From Aliidongia dinghuensis (lineage in GTDB: Bacteria > Pseudomonadota > Alphaproteobacteria > ATCC43930 > CGMCC-115725): 64,000 bases of DNA. The notes under the pieces are model-generated. The model was not told where the DNA came from and searched no databases. It saw only the letters and a program-made list of their open reading frames with translations. The stretch is from the NCBI RefSeq assembly GCF_014643535.1, contig NZ_BMJQ01000004.1, positions 186,001-250,000 on the forward strand, in the 5' to 3' direction. A program made the translations under genes and the position numbers. Positions 1 to 8,070 of this stretch are shown piece by piece. Each line of letters starts with the position of its first letter. The first letter of the stretch is position 1.

Positions 1-83
1 CCGCTCATGACGCGGCCGGTCCAGCGGAGTGCCGCCGGCGCGTCAGGAACGGCGTGGGGCAGGGCGGCGGTTTGATCGACCAT
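1..83 (-). CDS. 5' end of an unidentified protein, cut by the window edge
   Basis: An ATG on the minus strand at 83-81 follows a strong Shine-Dalgarno (AAGGAGGA, complement of 91-98). It opens a frame that runs off the left edge after 27 codons and begins MVDQTAALPHAVPDAPAALR. The gene is third in line after a histidine phosphatase and an acyl-CoA dehydrogenase read in the same direction, so it is probably co-transcribed with them. In related operons a phosphotransferase-family (ACAD10-like) gene often sits here, but the visible residues are too few to assign a family. Confidence 0.6.
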   Translation of the reverse strand, partial: MVDQTAALPHAVPDAPAALRWTGRVMS

Positions 84-171
84 GGGGGCTTCCTCCTTGA
101 AGGCGACGCCGTCCCGTCGATGGCGTCTTTACCTTCAAGGACGAAGCTCCGGTGAGGCCGCCGACGACCCC

Positions 172-187
172 GCGAAAATTTTTTCGC
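172..187. terminator. short A/T-rich palindrome after acyl-CoA dehydrogenase gene
   Basis: A perfect 7-bp inverted repeat (GCGAAAA / TTTTCGC, 2-bp centre) lies 24 bp beyond the stop codon of the acyl-CoA dehydrogenase gene. It could be a weak terminator or attenuator ahead of the next gene. The stem is short and AT-rich, so the call is tentative. Confidence 0.25.
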
Positions 188-210
188 CGGATCGTTCGGT
201 TCGCGGCGGC

Positions 211-1416
211 TCAGTTGTACTGCTTCAGCTCCAGCCGGCCGATCTGGTTGCGGTGGACTTCGTCCGGGCCGTCGGCAAGGCGCAGCGTGCGCGCCGCGGC
301 ATAGGCCTTGGCCAGGCCGAAATCGTCCGACACGCCGCCGCCGCCATGGGCCTGGATCGCCCAGTCGATCACCTGGCACGCCATGTTGGGGGCAGCGACC
401 TTGATCATGGCGATCTCCTTCGCCGCCGCCTTGTTGCCGACCGTGTCCATCATATGCGCGGCGTTCAGCACCAGGAGGCGCGTCTGGTCGATCATGATGC
501 GCGCATTGGCGATGCGCTCGAGCGTTACCGTCTGGTCCGCCACCGGCCGGCCGAAGGCGACGCGGCTCTTCGTCCGTTGGCACATTTTCTCGAGCGCACG
601 CTCGGCCTGGCCGATGAGGCGCATGCAATGATGGATGCGGCCGGGGCCCAGGCGGCCCTGGGCGATCTCGAAGCCACGGCCCTCGCCCAGCAGCATGTTC
701 GACGCCGGCACGCGCACGTTCTGGAACAGCACCTCGCCATGGCCGTGCGGCGCATCGTCATAGCCGAACACCGGCAGGTGGCGCAGCACCGTGACGCCGG
801 GCGTCTCGCGCGGCACGATGATCATCGACTGCTGGCGATGCCGGTCCGGATGGTCCGGGTCGGTCTTGCCCATGAAGATGAACAGCTTGCAGCGCGGATC
901 GTTGGCGCCCGACGACCACCATTTGCGGCCGTTGATCACATAGTCGTCGCCGTCGCGCCGGATGGCGCTTTCGATGTTGGTCGCATCCGACGAGGCGACC
1001 GCCGGCTCGGTCATGGCAAAGCAAGAGCGGATCCGACCCTCCAGCAGCGGCGCCAGCCAGTCGCGCTTCTGCGCCTCGGTGCCGTAGCGGACCAGCACCT
1101 CCATGTTGCCGGTGTCGGGTGCGGAGCAGTTGAACACCTCCGGCGCCCAGAGCACGCGGCCCATCGTCTCGCACAACGGGGCATATTCGAGGTTGGTGAG
1201 GCCGGCACCCAGGTCGGAATCGGGCAGGAAGAGGTTCCAGAGCCCGGCCGCGCGCGCCTTTCCCTTCAGTTCTTCGATGAGTGGCACCGGCTGCCAACGA
1301 TCGCCGTCGGCGACTTCCCGCGCGTAGCGCTCCTCGTTCGGATAGACATGGGCCTCCATGAATGCACCGAGGCGGGCCAGCAGCTCGCGCGTCTTGGGGT
1401 TCGGGTCGAAGCTCAT
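211..1416 (-). CDS. acyl-CoA dehydrogenase (ACAD10/11-like)
   Basis: The 401-residue product has full acyl-CoA dehydrogenase length and should oxidise an acyl-CoA with FAD, passing electrons to ETF. The flavin/substrate signature [15 protein letters not shown] is followed by an [10 protein letters not shown] block near residues 150-165. The C-terminal LADGPDEVH segment occupies the catalytic-base region and has the form typical of the ACAD10/ACAD11 branch rather than the YEGT of medium-chain enzymes. The substrate cannot be read from sequence. It lies 18 bp after a histidine-phosphatase gene and upstream of the partial gene at the window edge, and all three share a strand, so an operon is likely. 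The ATG at 1416 is supported by the family N-terminus. Confidence 0.93.
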   Translation of the reverse strand: MSFDPNPKTRELLARLGAFMEAHVYPNEERYAREVADGDRWQPVPLIEELKGKARAAGLWNLFLPDSDLGAGLTNLEYAPLCETMGRVLWAPEVFNCSAPDTGNMEVLVRYGTEAQKRDWLAPLLEGRIRSCFAMTEPAVASSDATNIESAIRRDGDDYVINGRKWWSSGANDPRCKLFIFMGKTDPDHPDRHRQQSMIIVPRETPGVTVLRHLPVFGYDDAPHGHGEVLFQNVRVPASNMLLGEGRGFEIAQGRLGPGRIHHCMRLIGQAERALEKMCQRTKSRVAFGRPVADQTVTLERIANARIMIDQTRLLVLNAAHMMDTVGNKAAAKEIAMIKVAAPNMACQVIDWAIQAHGGGGVSDDFGLAKAYAAARTLRLADGPDEVHRNQIGRLELKQYN

Positions 1417-1434
1417 GGGGGCGTTCCTTCCGGA

Positions 1435-2139
1435 TTAGCGATAGGTGAGGAGGGTGGCGTCACCGGCCCATTCGAAATGGCCGTGGCCGTTGAGCGTCGC
1501 GAGGCCCAGGCGGCCCGGGCGATAGAGGAGCTTGGTGACGCCGCCGTTGACGAGCGACCAGTTGAGCTCGGCCGCGCGCGCCGGCGGCAGGTCCAGGATA
1601 TGCTGGCACACGGCGGCGATCGGCCCGCCTGACGTGAAGACGATGACGCGGCGCGAGGGGCCGGCGGCGGCGATCAAGGCCTCGAGTGCGCCCAGGCAAC
1701 GCGCGCGGAATGCATCCCAGGCTTCGCGGTACTCGGCATCGTGCCGGCCACTCATCCAGCGCGCCATGGCGGCCGCGAACATCGCCTGGAAGGCGCTGCG
1801 CGACGGTGCGTTTTCGGCGAGCCAGCGGCCGAGCCCGGCCAGATCGCCGGCCTCGGGATGGGCGCGCAGCAGCATCTCGCGATGGTCGTATTCGTCGAAG
1901 CCGCGCTCGACGATCCAGTCGGCCGGCGCGGGTGATCCCGGGTTCTCGCTGGCCCAAGCCTCTGCCGTCTGGCGATGGCGCTTGAGGCCGCCCAGCGCCA
2001 CCAGATCGAAGCGTTGGGCGACCGTGGCATGCCAGCGGCCGAGCACGCGGCCCTGCTCATGACCCACGGGCGAGAGTTCATCATAGTCCGCGGCACCGAA
2101 CGAGGCCTGCCCGTGCCGCACCAGATGAATCTCGCCCAT
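1435..2139 (-). CDS. histidine phosphatase family protein
   Basis: This 234-residue protein belongs to the histidine phosphatase (phosphoglycerate mutase-like) superfamily. The phosphohistidine motif LVRHGQASFG is at residues 6-15 and the second-histidine region is near VFTSGGPIAAV, although the usual 'HG' there reads 'SGG'. Its physiological substrate is unknown. It heads the operon with the acyl-CoA dehydrogenase. This pairing recurs in proteobacteria next to ACAD10/11-type genes, which suggests a linked role in acyl or hydroxyacyl-CoA metabolism, but that is inference. Divergent from the LysR gene at 2227. Confidence 0.88.
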   Translation of the reverse strand: MGEIHLVRHGQASFGAADYDELSPVGHEQGRVLGRWHATVAQRFDLVALGGLKRHRQTAEAWASENPGSPAPADWIVERGFDEYDHREMLLRAHPEAGDLAGLGRWLAENAPSRSAFQAMFAAAMARWMSGRHDAEYREAWDAFRARCLGALEALIAAAGPSRRVIVFTSGGPIAAVCQHILDLPPARAAELNWSLVNGGVTKLLYRPGRLGLATLNGHGHFEWAGDATLLTYR

Positions 2140-2200
2140 GGCGCGTTTCCTCCCGCGATCTTGCCGCGAGGATAGGACTGGGCCTACGATCGATCAAATG

Positions 2201-2229
2201 CATGTTTTTGATGGAAATCCATCAACATG
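2201..2229. promoter_or_regulatory. palindromic operator overlapping the lysR start codon
   Basis: The inner arms TTGATGG (2208-2214) and CCATCAA (2219-2225) form a perfect 7-bp inverted repeat around AAAT. Outer CATG copies lie at 2201-2204 and 2226-2229, and the right one contains the LysR start codon. The site sits in the divergent promoter between the histidine-phosphatase operon and the LysR gene. It is a likely autoregulatory operator. Confidence 0.5.
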
Positions 2230-3150
2230 GTTCATGTTCCGCGCCTCGATCTCAACCTGTTCATCGTGTTCGACGCGATCTATGCCGAGGGTGGTGTGAC
2301 CCGGGCGGCCGAGAAGCTGCATTTGACCCAGCCGGCGATCAGCCACGCGCTCGGTCGGCTGCGCCAGATGTTCGACGACCCGCTGTTCGTGCGCCAGGGC
2401 CATGCCATGATCCCGACGCCGGTCGCGCGCAGCATCGTCGATCCGGTGCGCCGGGCGCTCCGCCAGCTCGAGGCGACGGTGACGGAGACCGGCCGGTTCG
2501 ATCCGGCCGAAGCGCACAAGCAGGTGGCGCTAGGCGTGCATGAGAGCCTGGAGGCGACGGTGCTGCCGGCCGTGATGCAGCGCCTGGTCGAGGCGGCGCC
2601 GCTCATCGACGTGACGGTGCAGCCAATCGATCGGCGCCGGCTCGAGGGGCTGCTTGCCGACGGCACGTTCGACCTGGCGCTCGACGTGTTCCTGCCGCTG
2701 TCGGGCGACGTCATGCACCGGCGGGTGGCGCAGGACCGGCTGGTCGTGGTCGCCCGGCGCGACCATCCGGCGATCGGCCCGACGCTCGATCTCGCAACCT
2801 ATCTCGAGCTGGCGCACGTGCTGGTAACCTCGCGCCGGCGCAGCGCCGGGGCGGTTGATGCGGCGCTCGCACGCCTGGGCCTGAAGCGGCGCATCCGGCT
2901 GCGCGGCCAATATTATTTCGCAGCCTGCCGGGTCGTCGCGGAGACCGATCTGCTCTTGACCATGCCGGAATATGACGCGCGCCTGTGCAGCCGGCAGTTC
3001 GGCAACCGGATCCTGCCGCTGCCGTTCGAGATGCCGCCGATCGACGTGCATCTCTATTGGCATGCGTCGACCGACCGCGACCCGGCCAACCAATGGCTGC
3101 GCGAGGAGCTCGTGCGCGCCTTTGCGGCGGCGCCGTTCGGCGAGCGATGA
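2227..3150 (+). CDS. LysR family transcriptional regulator
   Basis: A 307-residue LysR-type regulator with the standard winged-helix domain at residues 5-65 (RLDLNLFIVFDAIYAEGG, then a helix-turn-helix around LTQPAISHALGRLR). The C-terminal inducer-binding domain resembles the NodD/PA2206-like branch. It is divergent from the histidine-phosphatase/acyl-CoA dehydrogenase operon with an 87-bp gap, so it probably controls that operon. The start at 2227 falls inside a palindrome, which suggests autorepression. The effector is unknown. Confidence 0.93.
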   Translation: MVHVPRLDLNLFIVFDAIYAEGGVTRAAEKLHLTQPAISHALGRLRQMFDDPLFVRQGHAMIPTPVARSIVDPVRRALRQLEATVTETGRFDPAEAHKQVALGVHESLEATVLPAVMQRLVEAAPLIDVTVQPIDRRRLEGLLADGTFDLALDVFLPLSGDVMHRRVAQDRLVVVARRDHPAIGPTLDLATYLELAHVLVTSRRRSAGAVDAALARLGLKRRIRLRGQYYFAACRVVAETDLLLTMPEYDARLCSRQFGNRILPLPFEMPPIDVHLYWHASTDRDPANQWLREELVRAFAAAPFGER

Positions 3151-3250
3151 GGGGTGCGCCGGATTGGGCTCGGTCGGACGAAGATGCTAGAACAGGGCGC
3201 GACGGGCAGAGCGCATTCATCGGGCAGCGGAAGAGCGAGGTCGTGTTCCC

Positions 3251-4144
3251 ATGAAGGATCCATACAAGGTGCTGGGCCTGGAGCGCGATGCGAGCGATTC
3301 CGCGATCCAGAAGGCCTATCGCAAGCTGGCGAAGCTCCATCACCCGGACCTCAACCCGGGCAAGCCTGAGGCGGAAGCGAAGTTCAAGGAGATCTCGGCC
3401 GCCTATGCCCTGCTGTCCGATCCGGAAAAGCGCGGCCGGTTCGACCGCGGTGAAATCGATGCCGAAGGGGTGGAGCAGGCCCCGCGCCACTTCTACCGTG
3501 ACTTTGCCGAGCAGGCCGGCAGCGGCAAGTACCAGTCAGGCCCGAGCTTCAGCGAAGAGGATCTGGAAAGCCTGCTGCGCAACGTCTTCGGCCAGCGCGC
3601 GCACGGTGGGGTTCCGCGCCGCGGCGCCGATACCCACTACACGCTCTCGGCCAGCTTCCTCGATGCGGCCAAGGGTGCCGTCCGGCGCCTGACCTTGCCG
3701 GATGGCGCGGCACTCGACGTCACCATTCCGGCCGGTCTCAAGGACGGCCAGGTCCTACGCCTCAAGGGCAAGGGAGCGCCCGGCACGTCGGGTGGGTCCG
3801 CCGGCGATGCGCTTATCGAAGTGAGCGTGGCCTCGCATCGGTTCTTCCGGCGCGAAGGCAACGATATCATCGTCGAGCTGCCGGTGACCATGCAGGAGGC
3901 CGTGGCCGGCGCCAAGGTGCGCGCACCGACGATCGACGGGCCGGTCAATCTCACCATCGCGCCGCATTCCAGCGGCGGCACGCGGCTCCGGCTCAAGGGC
4001 CGCGGCATCGCGGGCGGCCATCAGTATGTCGAGCTGAAGATCGTCGTGCCCACGGGCGAGGAGCCGGAACTCGAAGCCTTCCTTGCAACCTGGCAGCCGC
4101 GCCATCCGTTCGATCCGCGAGCGGGCATGGAGGAGATCCGATGA
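3251..4144 (+). CDS. cbpA: curved DNA-binding protein / DnaJ-type co-chaperone CbpA
   Basis: A J-domain at residues 1-65 carries the HPD tripeptide in KLHHPDLNPGK that stimulates DnaK ATPase. A linker follows, then two DnaJ C-terminal beta domains from about residue 130 to 285. The cysteine-rich zinc finger of true DnaJ is missing, which is the CbpA (type II) architecture, and 297 residues is the usual CbpA length. The stop codon overlaps the start of the cbpM-like gene (4141), so the two are translationally coupled. CbpA is a DnaK partner and a DNA-binding protein in E. coli. Confidence 0.92.
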   Translation: MKDPYKVLGLERDASDSAIQKAYRKLAKLHHPDLNPGKPEAEAKFKEISAAYALLSDPEKRGRFDRGEIDAEGVEQAPRHFYRDFAEQAGSGKYQSGPSFSEEDLESLLRNVFGQRAHGGVPRRGADTHYTLSASFLDAAKGAVRRLTLPDGAALDVTIPAGLKDGQVLRLKGKGAPGTSGGSAGDALIEVSVASHRFFRREGNDIIVELPVTMQEAVAGAKVRAPTIDGPVNLTIAPHSSGGTRLRLKGRGIAGGHQYVELKIVVPTGEEPELEAFLATWQPRHPFDPRAGMEEIR

Positions 4145-4470
4145 TGAAGCTCGAAGCGATCGTCGCCCGGTTTCCGGACCTGGAAGTGGCCGAGCTCACC
4201 GCCTGGGTCGAACTCGGCTGGGTCCGGCCGGCCCGGGAAGCGGCAGACTGGCAGTTCGACGGTGTCGACCAGGCCCGCGTCGGCTTGATCTACGATCTCC
4301 GGCGGCGCCTCGGCGTGCAGGAAGACACGGTGCCGATGGTCCTCTCGCTGCTCGACCAGGTCTATGCGCTCCGCGCGACCTTGAAGGCGGTCGGCGCCGC
4401 GATCGATCGGCAGCCGGCCGAGGTGCGCGATGCGGTCCGCGCCGCGCTCACCGAGGCCGATGCGCCATGA
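4141..4470 (+). CDS. cbpM: chaperone modulator CbpM
   Basis: This 109-residue MerR-like helical protein is positioned directly after cbpA, with the start codon overlapping the cbpA stop. The N-terminal half contains the WVELGWVRP pattern typical of CbpM. The C-terminal half (residues 60-105) is predicted helical. In E. coli CbpM binds the CbpA J-domain and blocks its action on DnaK. A second ATG follows immediately (4144), so the exact first residue is uncertain by one codon. Confidence 0.88.
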   Translation: MMKLEAIVARFPDLEVAELTAWVELGWVRPAREAADWQFDGVDQARVGLIYDLRRRLGVQEDTVPMVLSLLDQVYALRATLKAVGAAIDRQPAEVRDAVRAALTEADAP

Positions 4471-4481
4471 TCGATCCGGCG

Positions 4482-4516
4482 GGCGACGGAGAGGGGCATC
4501 AGCCCCGCCCGTCGCC
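4482..4516. terminator. bidirectional hairpin between convergent cbpM and degP
   Basis: Two nested perfect stems, GGCGACGG/CCGTCGCC (4482-4489 with 4509-4516) and GGGGC/GCCCC (4493-4497 with 4502-4506), close a 4-nt loop between convergent genes. There is no long U-tract, so this may work in both directions as a stem barrier or with Rho. Confidence 0.5.
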
Positions 4517-4528
4517 GCCGAAGATTGA

Positions 4529-6106
4529 TCAGCCGGCGTCCGGCGTCCCGTCCGGAGTCTGGGACATCGCAATGAAGCTCTCGGCCCCGTGCCGATCGAT
4601 CAGCAGCAGGATCGGCTTCTTAGGAGTCTTCTCGGCCTCGGCGAGGAGCGCCTTCGCGTCCTCGGGTCCCTTGACCGACTGGCCGTCGACCCGCTCGATC
4701 ACGTCGCCGCCCTCGAGCCCGACGCTGTCGGCGGCACTGCCGTTCTCGACATGGGTGATGACGGCGCCCTTGGTATCGCGGCCAAGATGCAGGCGACTGC
4801 GCAGCGCCGAATTGAGCGACGTGAGCCTCATGCCGAGCGTGGCGTGGTCGGTGCCGTCTTCGTCGCGACGGTCGGCCGAGGCGACCTTCGCCTCGTCGAG
4901 ATGGCCGACGGTCGCTTCGAGCTCGACCGGCTTGCCGTGGCGCAGCACGGTCAGGCGGACGGTCGTCCCGGCCGATGTCTCGGCAATGAGGCGCGGCAGG
5001 TCGCGCGTCTTGTCGATCGACTGGCCGTTCACCTGGCGGATGACGTCGCCAACTTCAACGCCCGCCTTCGCTGCGGGGCCGCCGGACTTGACCGAGGCGA
5101 CGAGCGCGCCCTGGGGCCCGTCCTTGTCGATGCCGATCGCCGCCGCCAGGTCCGGCGTCACCTGCTGGATCTCGACGCCCAGATAGCCGCGGTCGACATG
5201 GCCCTTGGCCTTGATCTGGTCGATCACCGCCTTGGCCGTGTCGGACGGGATGTCGAACGCAATGCCGACATTGCCGCCGTTGGGCGAATAGATCGCGGTA
5301 TTGATGCCGACGACATGGCCATCGAGATCGAAGGTCGGGCCGCCGGAGTTGCCGCGATTGACCGCCGCGTCGATCTGCAGGTAGTCGACATAGCTCGAGC
5401 TGTCGAGCGAGCGGCTCTTGGCCGAGATGATGCCCTTGGTCACGGTGCCGCCGAGCCCGAACGGATTGCCGACGGCCAGGACCCAGTCGCCGATCCGCTC
5501 CTTGCCGCTGTCACCCCACTGCACGTAGGGCAGCGGCTTCGGCGCATCGATCTTGAGCAGCGCCAGGTCGGTCTTGGCGTCCTTGCCGACGATCTTGGCG
5601 CGGTGCTCGCTGCCATCCTGGAACACGACCGTGACCTTGGCCGCATCGCCGACCACATGGTTGTTGGTCACGACATAGCCGGCCGGATCGATGATGAAGC
5701 CGGAGCCGAGCGCCATCACCTGGGGCCGTGGACCGGGCGCCATGCGGCCCGGCTGCTGTTCGAAGAAATGCCGCAGCATGTCGTCGAACGGCGTGCCGCC
5801 CGGGAAACCGGGGAGTTGCTGGTCGTCCGGGGCGGCGTCCTCTTCATCGGCGACGGGCGCCGCATCGCTCTTCTCGACCACCGAGATATTGACGACGGCG
5901 GGCAGCACCTTGTCGACTTCGGGCGCGAAGCTCGGCAGGGGCTGCTGCTGGGTGGGCGCGGCACTCTCGGGCGCACTCCCTTCAGGTGCGCCTTGGGCAA
6001 GCGCCAGCGAAACAGGTCCGGCGGCGAGCGCGCTCGACAGGGCCAGCAGCAGGGCGATGCGGGTCTTCCGGCGCCGTGGCTGCGGAGCGGGATCGATATC
6101 CATCAT
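4529..6106 (-). CDS. degP: Do/DegP-family periplasmic serine protease
   Basis: A 525-residue HtrA protease. Basic N-terminus and hydrophobic signal segment span residues 11-38 with a likely cleavage after ALA. The trypsin-like domain holds the triad His150 (TNNHVVG), Asp180 (KTDLALLK) and Ser254 (RGNSGGP). Two PDZ domains follow at about 300-385 and 420-510, giving the DegP/DegQ/Mucd layout. It degrades or chaperones misfolded envelope proteins. It is monocistronic and convergent with cbpM. An insertion sequence sits 217 bp upstream of its start, beyond or at the edge of the likely promoter. Confidence 0.95.
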   Translation of the reverse strand: MMDIDPAPQPRRRKTRIALLLALSSALAAGPVSLALAQGAPEGSAPESAAPTQQQPLPSFAPEVDKVLPAVVNISVVEKSDAAPVADEEDAAPDDQQLPGFPGGTPFDDMLRHFFEQQPGRMAPGPRPQVMALGSGFIIDPAGYVVTNNHVVGDAAKVTVVFQDGSEHRAKIVGKDAKTDLALLKIDAPKPLPYVQWGDSGKERIGDWVLAVGNPFGLGGTVTKGIISAKSRSLDSSSYVDYLQIDAAVNRGNSGGPTFDLDGHVVGINTAIYSPNGGNVGIAFDIPSDTAKAVIDQIKAKGHVDRGYLGVEIQQVTPDLAAAIGIDKDGPQGALVASVKSGGPAAKAGVEVGDVIRQVNGQSIDKTRDLPRLIAETSAGTTVRLTVLRHGKPVELEATVGHLDEAKVASADRRDEDGTDHATLGMRLTSLNSALRSRLHLGRDTKGAVITHVENGSAADSVGLEGGDVIERVDGQSVKGPEDAKALLAEAEKTPKKPILLLIDRHGAESFIAMSQTPDGTPDAG

Positions 6107-6270
6107 CAGGGTCCTCGAAAATCTGGTGTGCCGGCCGGAGGCTTTCGCCTTCGGTCATCCGCCACCAGATTTCGGCAGGCGAGATTACGATAGCCCGTTC
6201 CCGGCATTAACAATGTGTAATGCGCCGTGCAGCAGGCCCAGAACCGAAGGCGGGCCTTGCGTATCGGTAC

Positions 6271-6306
6271 TTCGGAGATGCGGCGACGAGTTGCCGCATC
6301 TCCGAA
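6271..6306. terminator. 14-bp perfect hairpin upstream of degP
   Basis: TTCGGAGATGCGGC (6271-6284) and GCCGCATCTCCGAA (6293-6306) pair perfectly around an 8-nt loop. Before the insertion sequence arrived this stem would have lain about 160 bp beyond the stop of the minus-strand regulator gene now ending at 9317. It may be that gene's terminator. The U-tract is weak. Confidence 0.4.
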
Positions 6307-6314
6307 AGCGAGGT

Positions 6315-6322
6315 CAGACAAG
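6315..6322. repeat. left 8-bp target-site duplication
   Basis: CAGACAAG immediately left of the insertion sequence is repeated exactly at 9171-9178 on the other side. An 8-9 bp duplication is characteristic of the IS1 family. Confidence 0.85.
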
Positions 6323-6341
6323 GGTAGTGTCTCAGTTTGAA
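6323..6341 (+). repeat. left terminal inverted repeat of the IS
   Basis: GGTAGTGTCTCAGTTTGAA, the exact reverse complement of 9152-9170. Confidence 0.93.
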
Positions 6342-6387
6342 ATCTGCCGCCGTTGACCGATCTGTCGCCAGGTGCCCCGCGACGCCA

Positions 6388-6407
6388 TATGCTTAGCGGA
6401 AAGCATA
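6388..6407. promoter_or_regulatory. dyad operator 1 of the IS
   Basis: TATGCTT (6388-6394), six spacer bases, AAGCATA (6401-6407): a perfect 7-6-7 inverted repeat ending 12 bp before the start codon at 6420. The same dyad recurs at 8031-8050, and a shorter version at 6879-6898, each just upstream of a start codon within the element. Confidence 0.6.
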
Positions 6408-6419
6408 GGAGCGGAAGGC

Positions 6420-6593
6420 ATGCGATACGAGGTCGTCATATCGACCCCCAGGGAGACTCAAAGAGTTCCGGGCTCGCCCACATTCGCCACGCAGGCAGAT
6501 GCTGAGGCATGGGCGCAAGAGAAGTTCCCGTTCGTAACGGCCGGCCTCGAAGCGATCATCGTGCGGGCCGTACAGGAGCAGGGGAATGCCTAA
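6420..6593 (+). CDS. 57-residue IS passenger protein, function unknown
   Basis: An ATG at 6420 follows AGGAGCGGAAGG and opens a 57-codon frame (MRYEVVISTPRETQ...). Its end overlaps the next gene by 8 bp, which supports translation. The sequence looks like one small alpha/beta unit: strand MRYEVVIST, helix around QADAEAWAQEKF, strand LEAIIVRAV. No family is recognised. It is the first gene inside the left end of the element, directly after dyad operator 1. Confidence 0.65.
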   Translation: MRYEVVISTPRETQRVPGSPTFATQADAEAWAQEKFPFVTAGLEAIIVRAVQEQGNA

Positions 6594-6816
6594 GGGACCC
6601 CAAGGCCAGAAGCGCCCCGGCGACGTGATCGGCGCCGCCATCATGGTCGGCAAGATCGCCACAGGCGAGATCACCGAGTCGCAAGAGGACGACGGCAAGG
6701 ACCCGGCCGCGAAAGCGCTCGGCAAGAAGGGCGGAGCTGCTCGGGCAGCAAGCATGACGCCAGAGCAAAGGTCTGAGATTGCTAGGAAAGCCGCCGCGAG
6801 ACGGTGGGGAAAATAG
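6586..6816 (+). CDS. small basic protein of the 'KGGxARA...RKAAxxRW' type
   Basis: A 76-residue basic protein starting MPKGPQGQKRPGDVIGAA. The N-terminal half carries the DVIGAAIMVGKIATGEI segment and the C-terminal half the block KKGGAARAASMTPEQRSEIA ending in RRW. Similar small proteins are common in alphaproteobacteria and are usually annotated as hypothetical or RNA-binding; no biochemical role is established to my knowledge. The C-terminal block is also present at the N-terminus of the P63C protein encoded next, so it may be a nucleic-acid binding module. Overlaps the preceding gene by 8 bp. Confidence 0.8.
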   Translation: MPKGPQGQKRPGDVIGAAIMVGKIATGEITESQEDDGKDPAAKALGKKGGAARAASMTPEQRSEIARKAAARRWGK

Positions 6817-6878
6817 CAAGCATATGGGCGACATGATGTGGCGAATGCTTGCAAAGCGCCGCTGAGCAAGCATATTGT

Positions 6879-6898
6879 GATGCTTCTCAGCAAGCACG
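6879..6898. promoter_or_regulatory. dyad operator 2 of the IS (with extra half-sites)
   Basis: TGCTT (6881-6885), six bases, AAGCA (6892-6896): the core of the dyads at 6388 and 8031, ending 12 bp before the P63C start at 6909. Further half-sites (AAGCAT near 6818 and 6867, ATGCTT near 6845) crowd the 90-bp gap upstream. Confidence 0.45.
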
Positions 6899-6908
6899 AG
6901 TGCATCCC

Positions 6909-7934
6909 ATGGCCGATTCTGCAGAAACGCCTCAAAGCAAAGGCGGCAAAGCGCGCGCCGAGCGGTTGTCATCTGATGATCGCAGGCGAATTGCGTCTGA
7001 GGCGGCGCAAGCGCGTTGGTCTGCCGCCGCCGAACTACCGGAAGCGAAATACACGGGCGTCCTGACGCTCGGCTCTGCGTCACTGCCTTGCGCGGTGCTG
7101 AGCGATGGTCGGCGCGTCGTCTCGGAAAACGGGATAACGAACGCCATCCTGGGATCGCGTAGCGGGGCCTCGAAACGGATGAAGAAGGCTTCCGCGGAAG
7201 GCGGGGCCCCAATCCCCCTTTTTATTGCCCCAGAGCGCCTTAAGCCCTTCATAACACAGGAAATGTTGGATGGGCCCCTAAGGCCCGTCGCCTACCGCGA
7301 AGGCCGCAGCACTCTGACTGGTTATGACCCCGTCGTGCTGCGGGTAGTCTGTGAAATTTGGCTGAAAGCGCGGGCAGAGAAAAAGCTGCAGGATCAGCAA
7401 CTCGATAAGGCGCAGAAGGCAGAGCTTCTGATGCGGGCTCTGGCCGACGTCGGCCTGATCGCACTTGTCGATGAAGCGACAGGCTATCAGAAGATCAGGG
7501 CTCGTGACGAGCTGCAGCGAGTGTTGGCCGCATACATTGCTCCGGAACTTCTGCCTTGGGCCAAGCGGTTTCCGGATGCCTTCTACGAACATCTTCACCG
7601 CGTGCGCGGCTGGAAATACGAACCGGGCAGCAATGCTCGGACCGCTTACATTGGAAAACTGACGAATGAGCTAATCTACCAACAGCTTCCGAACGGCGTT
7701 CTAGATGAATTGAAGCAGAAGAACCCGAGAGATCCAGAAACAAAGCGGCGAAAACATACACATCATGAGTTCTTAACGGCAGATATAGGGCATCCTCATC
7801 TTGAAAGACAGATTGTTTCTGTGACAACCTTGTTATCAGTGTCTGATGATTGGACAGAATTCGCCAAGCTATTCTGTAAGAAGTTCCCACCTGGACCTGG
7901 CGACCTTTTCGCACTAAAGCCGCCTGACAAATAA
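6909..7934 (+). CDS. P63C domain-containing protein (IS passenger)
   Basis: The frame is open from 6849, but the ATG at 6909 is preferred because the protein then begins with the conserved SKGGKARAERLSSDDRRRIA block that related proteins carry at their N-terminus. This gives 341 residues. The C-terminal third resembles the P63C domain (HEFLTADIGHPHLERQIVSV followed by an SDDW...KKFPP motif), found in phage- and plasmid-borne proteins of unknown biochemical role. The middle region (about residues 60-240) is mostly helical. Codons are more AT-rich than chromosomal genes nearby. It may act in regulation or immunity for the element, but this is not shown. Confidence 0.75.
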   Translation: MADSAETPQSKGGKARAERLSSDDRRRIASEAAQARWSAAAELPEAKYTGVLTLGSASLPCAVLSDGRRVVSENGITNAILGSRSGASKRMKKASAEGGAPIPLFIAPERLKPFITQEMLDGPLRPVAYREGRSTLTGYDPVVLRVVCEIWLKARAEKKLQDQQLDKAQKAELLMRALADVGLIALVDEATGYQKIRARDELQRVLAAYIAPELLPWAKRFPDAFYEHLHRVRGWKYEPGSNARTAYIGKLTNELIYQQLPNGVLDELKQKNPRDPETKRRKHTHHEFLTADIGHPHLERQIVSVTTLLSVSDDWTEFAKLFCKKFPPGPGDLFALKPPDK

Positions 7935-8030
7935 GCGACGCATACCATAGGGCATCGCCCACCTAGGCATTCAGACGCCACTATGATGCGAGCGTAAGTG
8001 CGCCCGCACATGCTCGCGACGGAGCGCAAT

Positions 8031-8050
8031 TATGCTTTACGCTAAGCATA
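8031..8050. promoter_or_regulatory. dyad operator 3 of the IS, before the transposase
   Basis: TATGCTT (8031-8037), six bases, AAGCATA (8044-8050), extendable by one base pair on each side. It ends 14-20 bp before the candidate transposase starts (8065, 8071) and is a plausible site for limiting transposase expression. Confidence 0.6.
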
Positions 8051-8070
8051 AAAGTTCATATCATATGGAC

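Noticed and set aside
82..1632. 516-codon plus-strand frame over the acyl-CoA dehydrogenase gene
   Set aside because: Shadow of the real minus-strand genes; no motif and no ribosome site.
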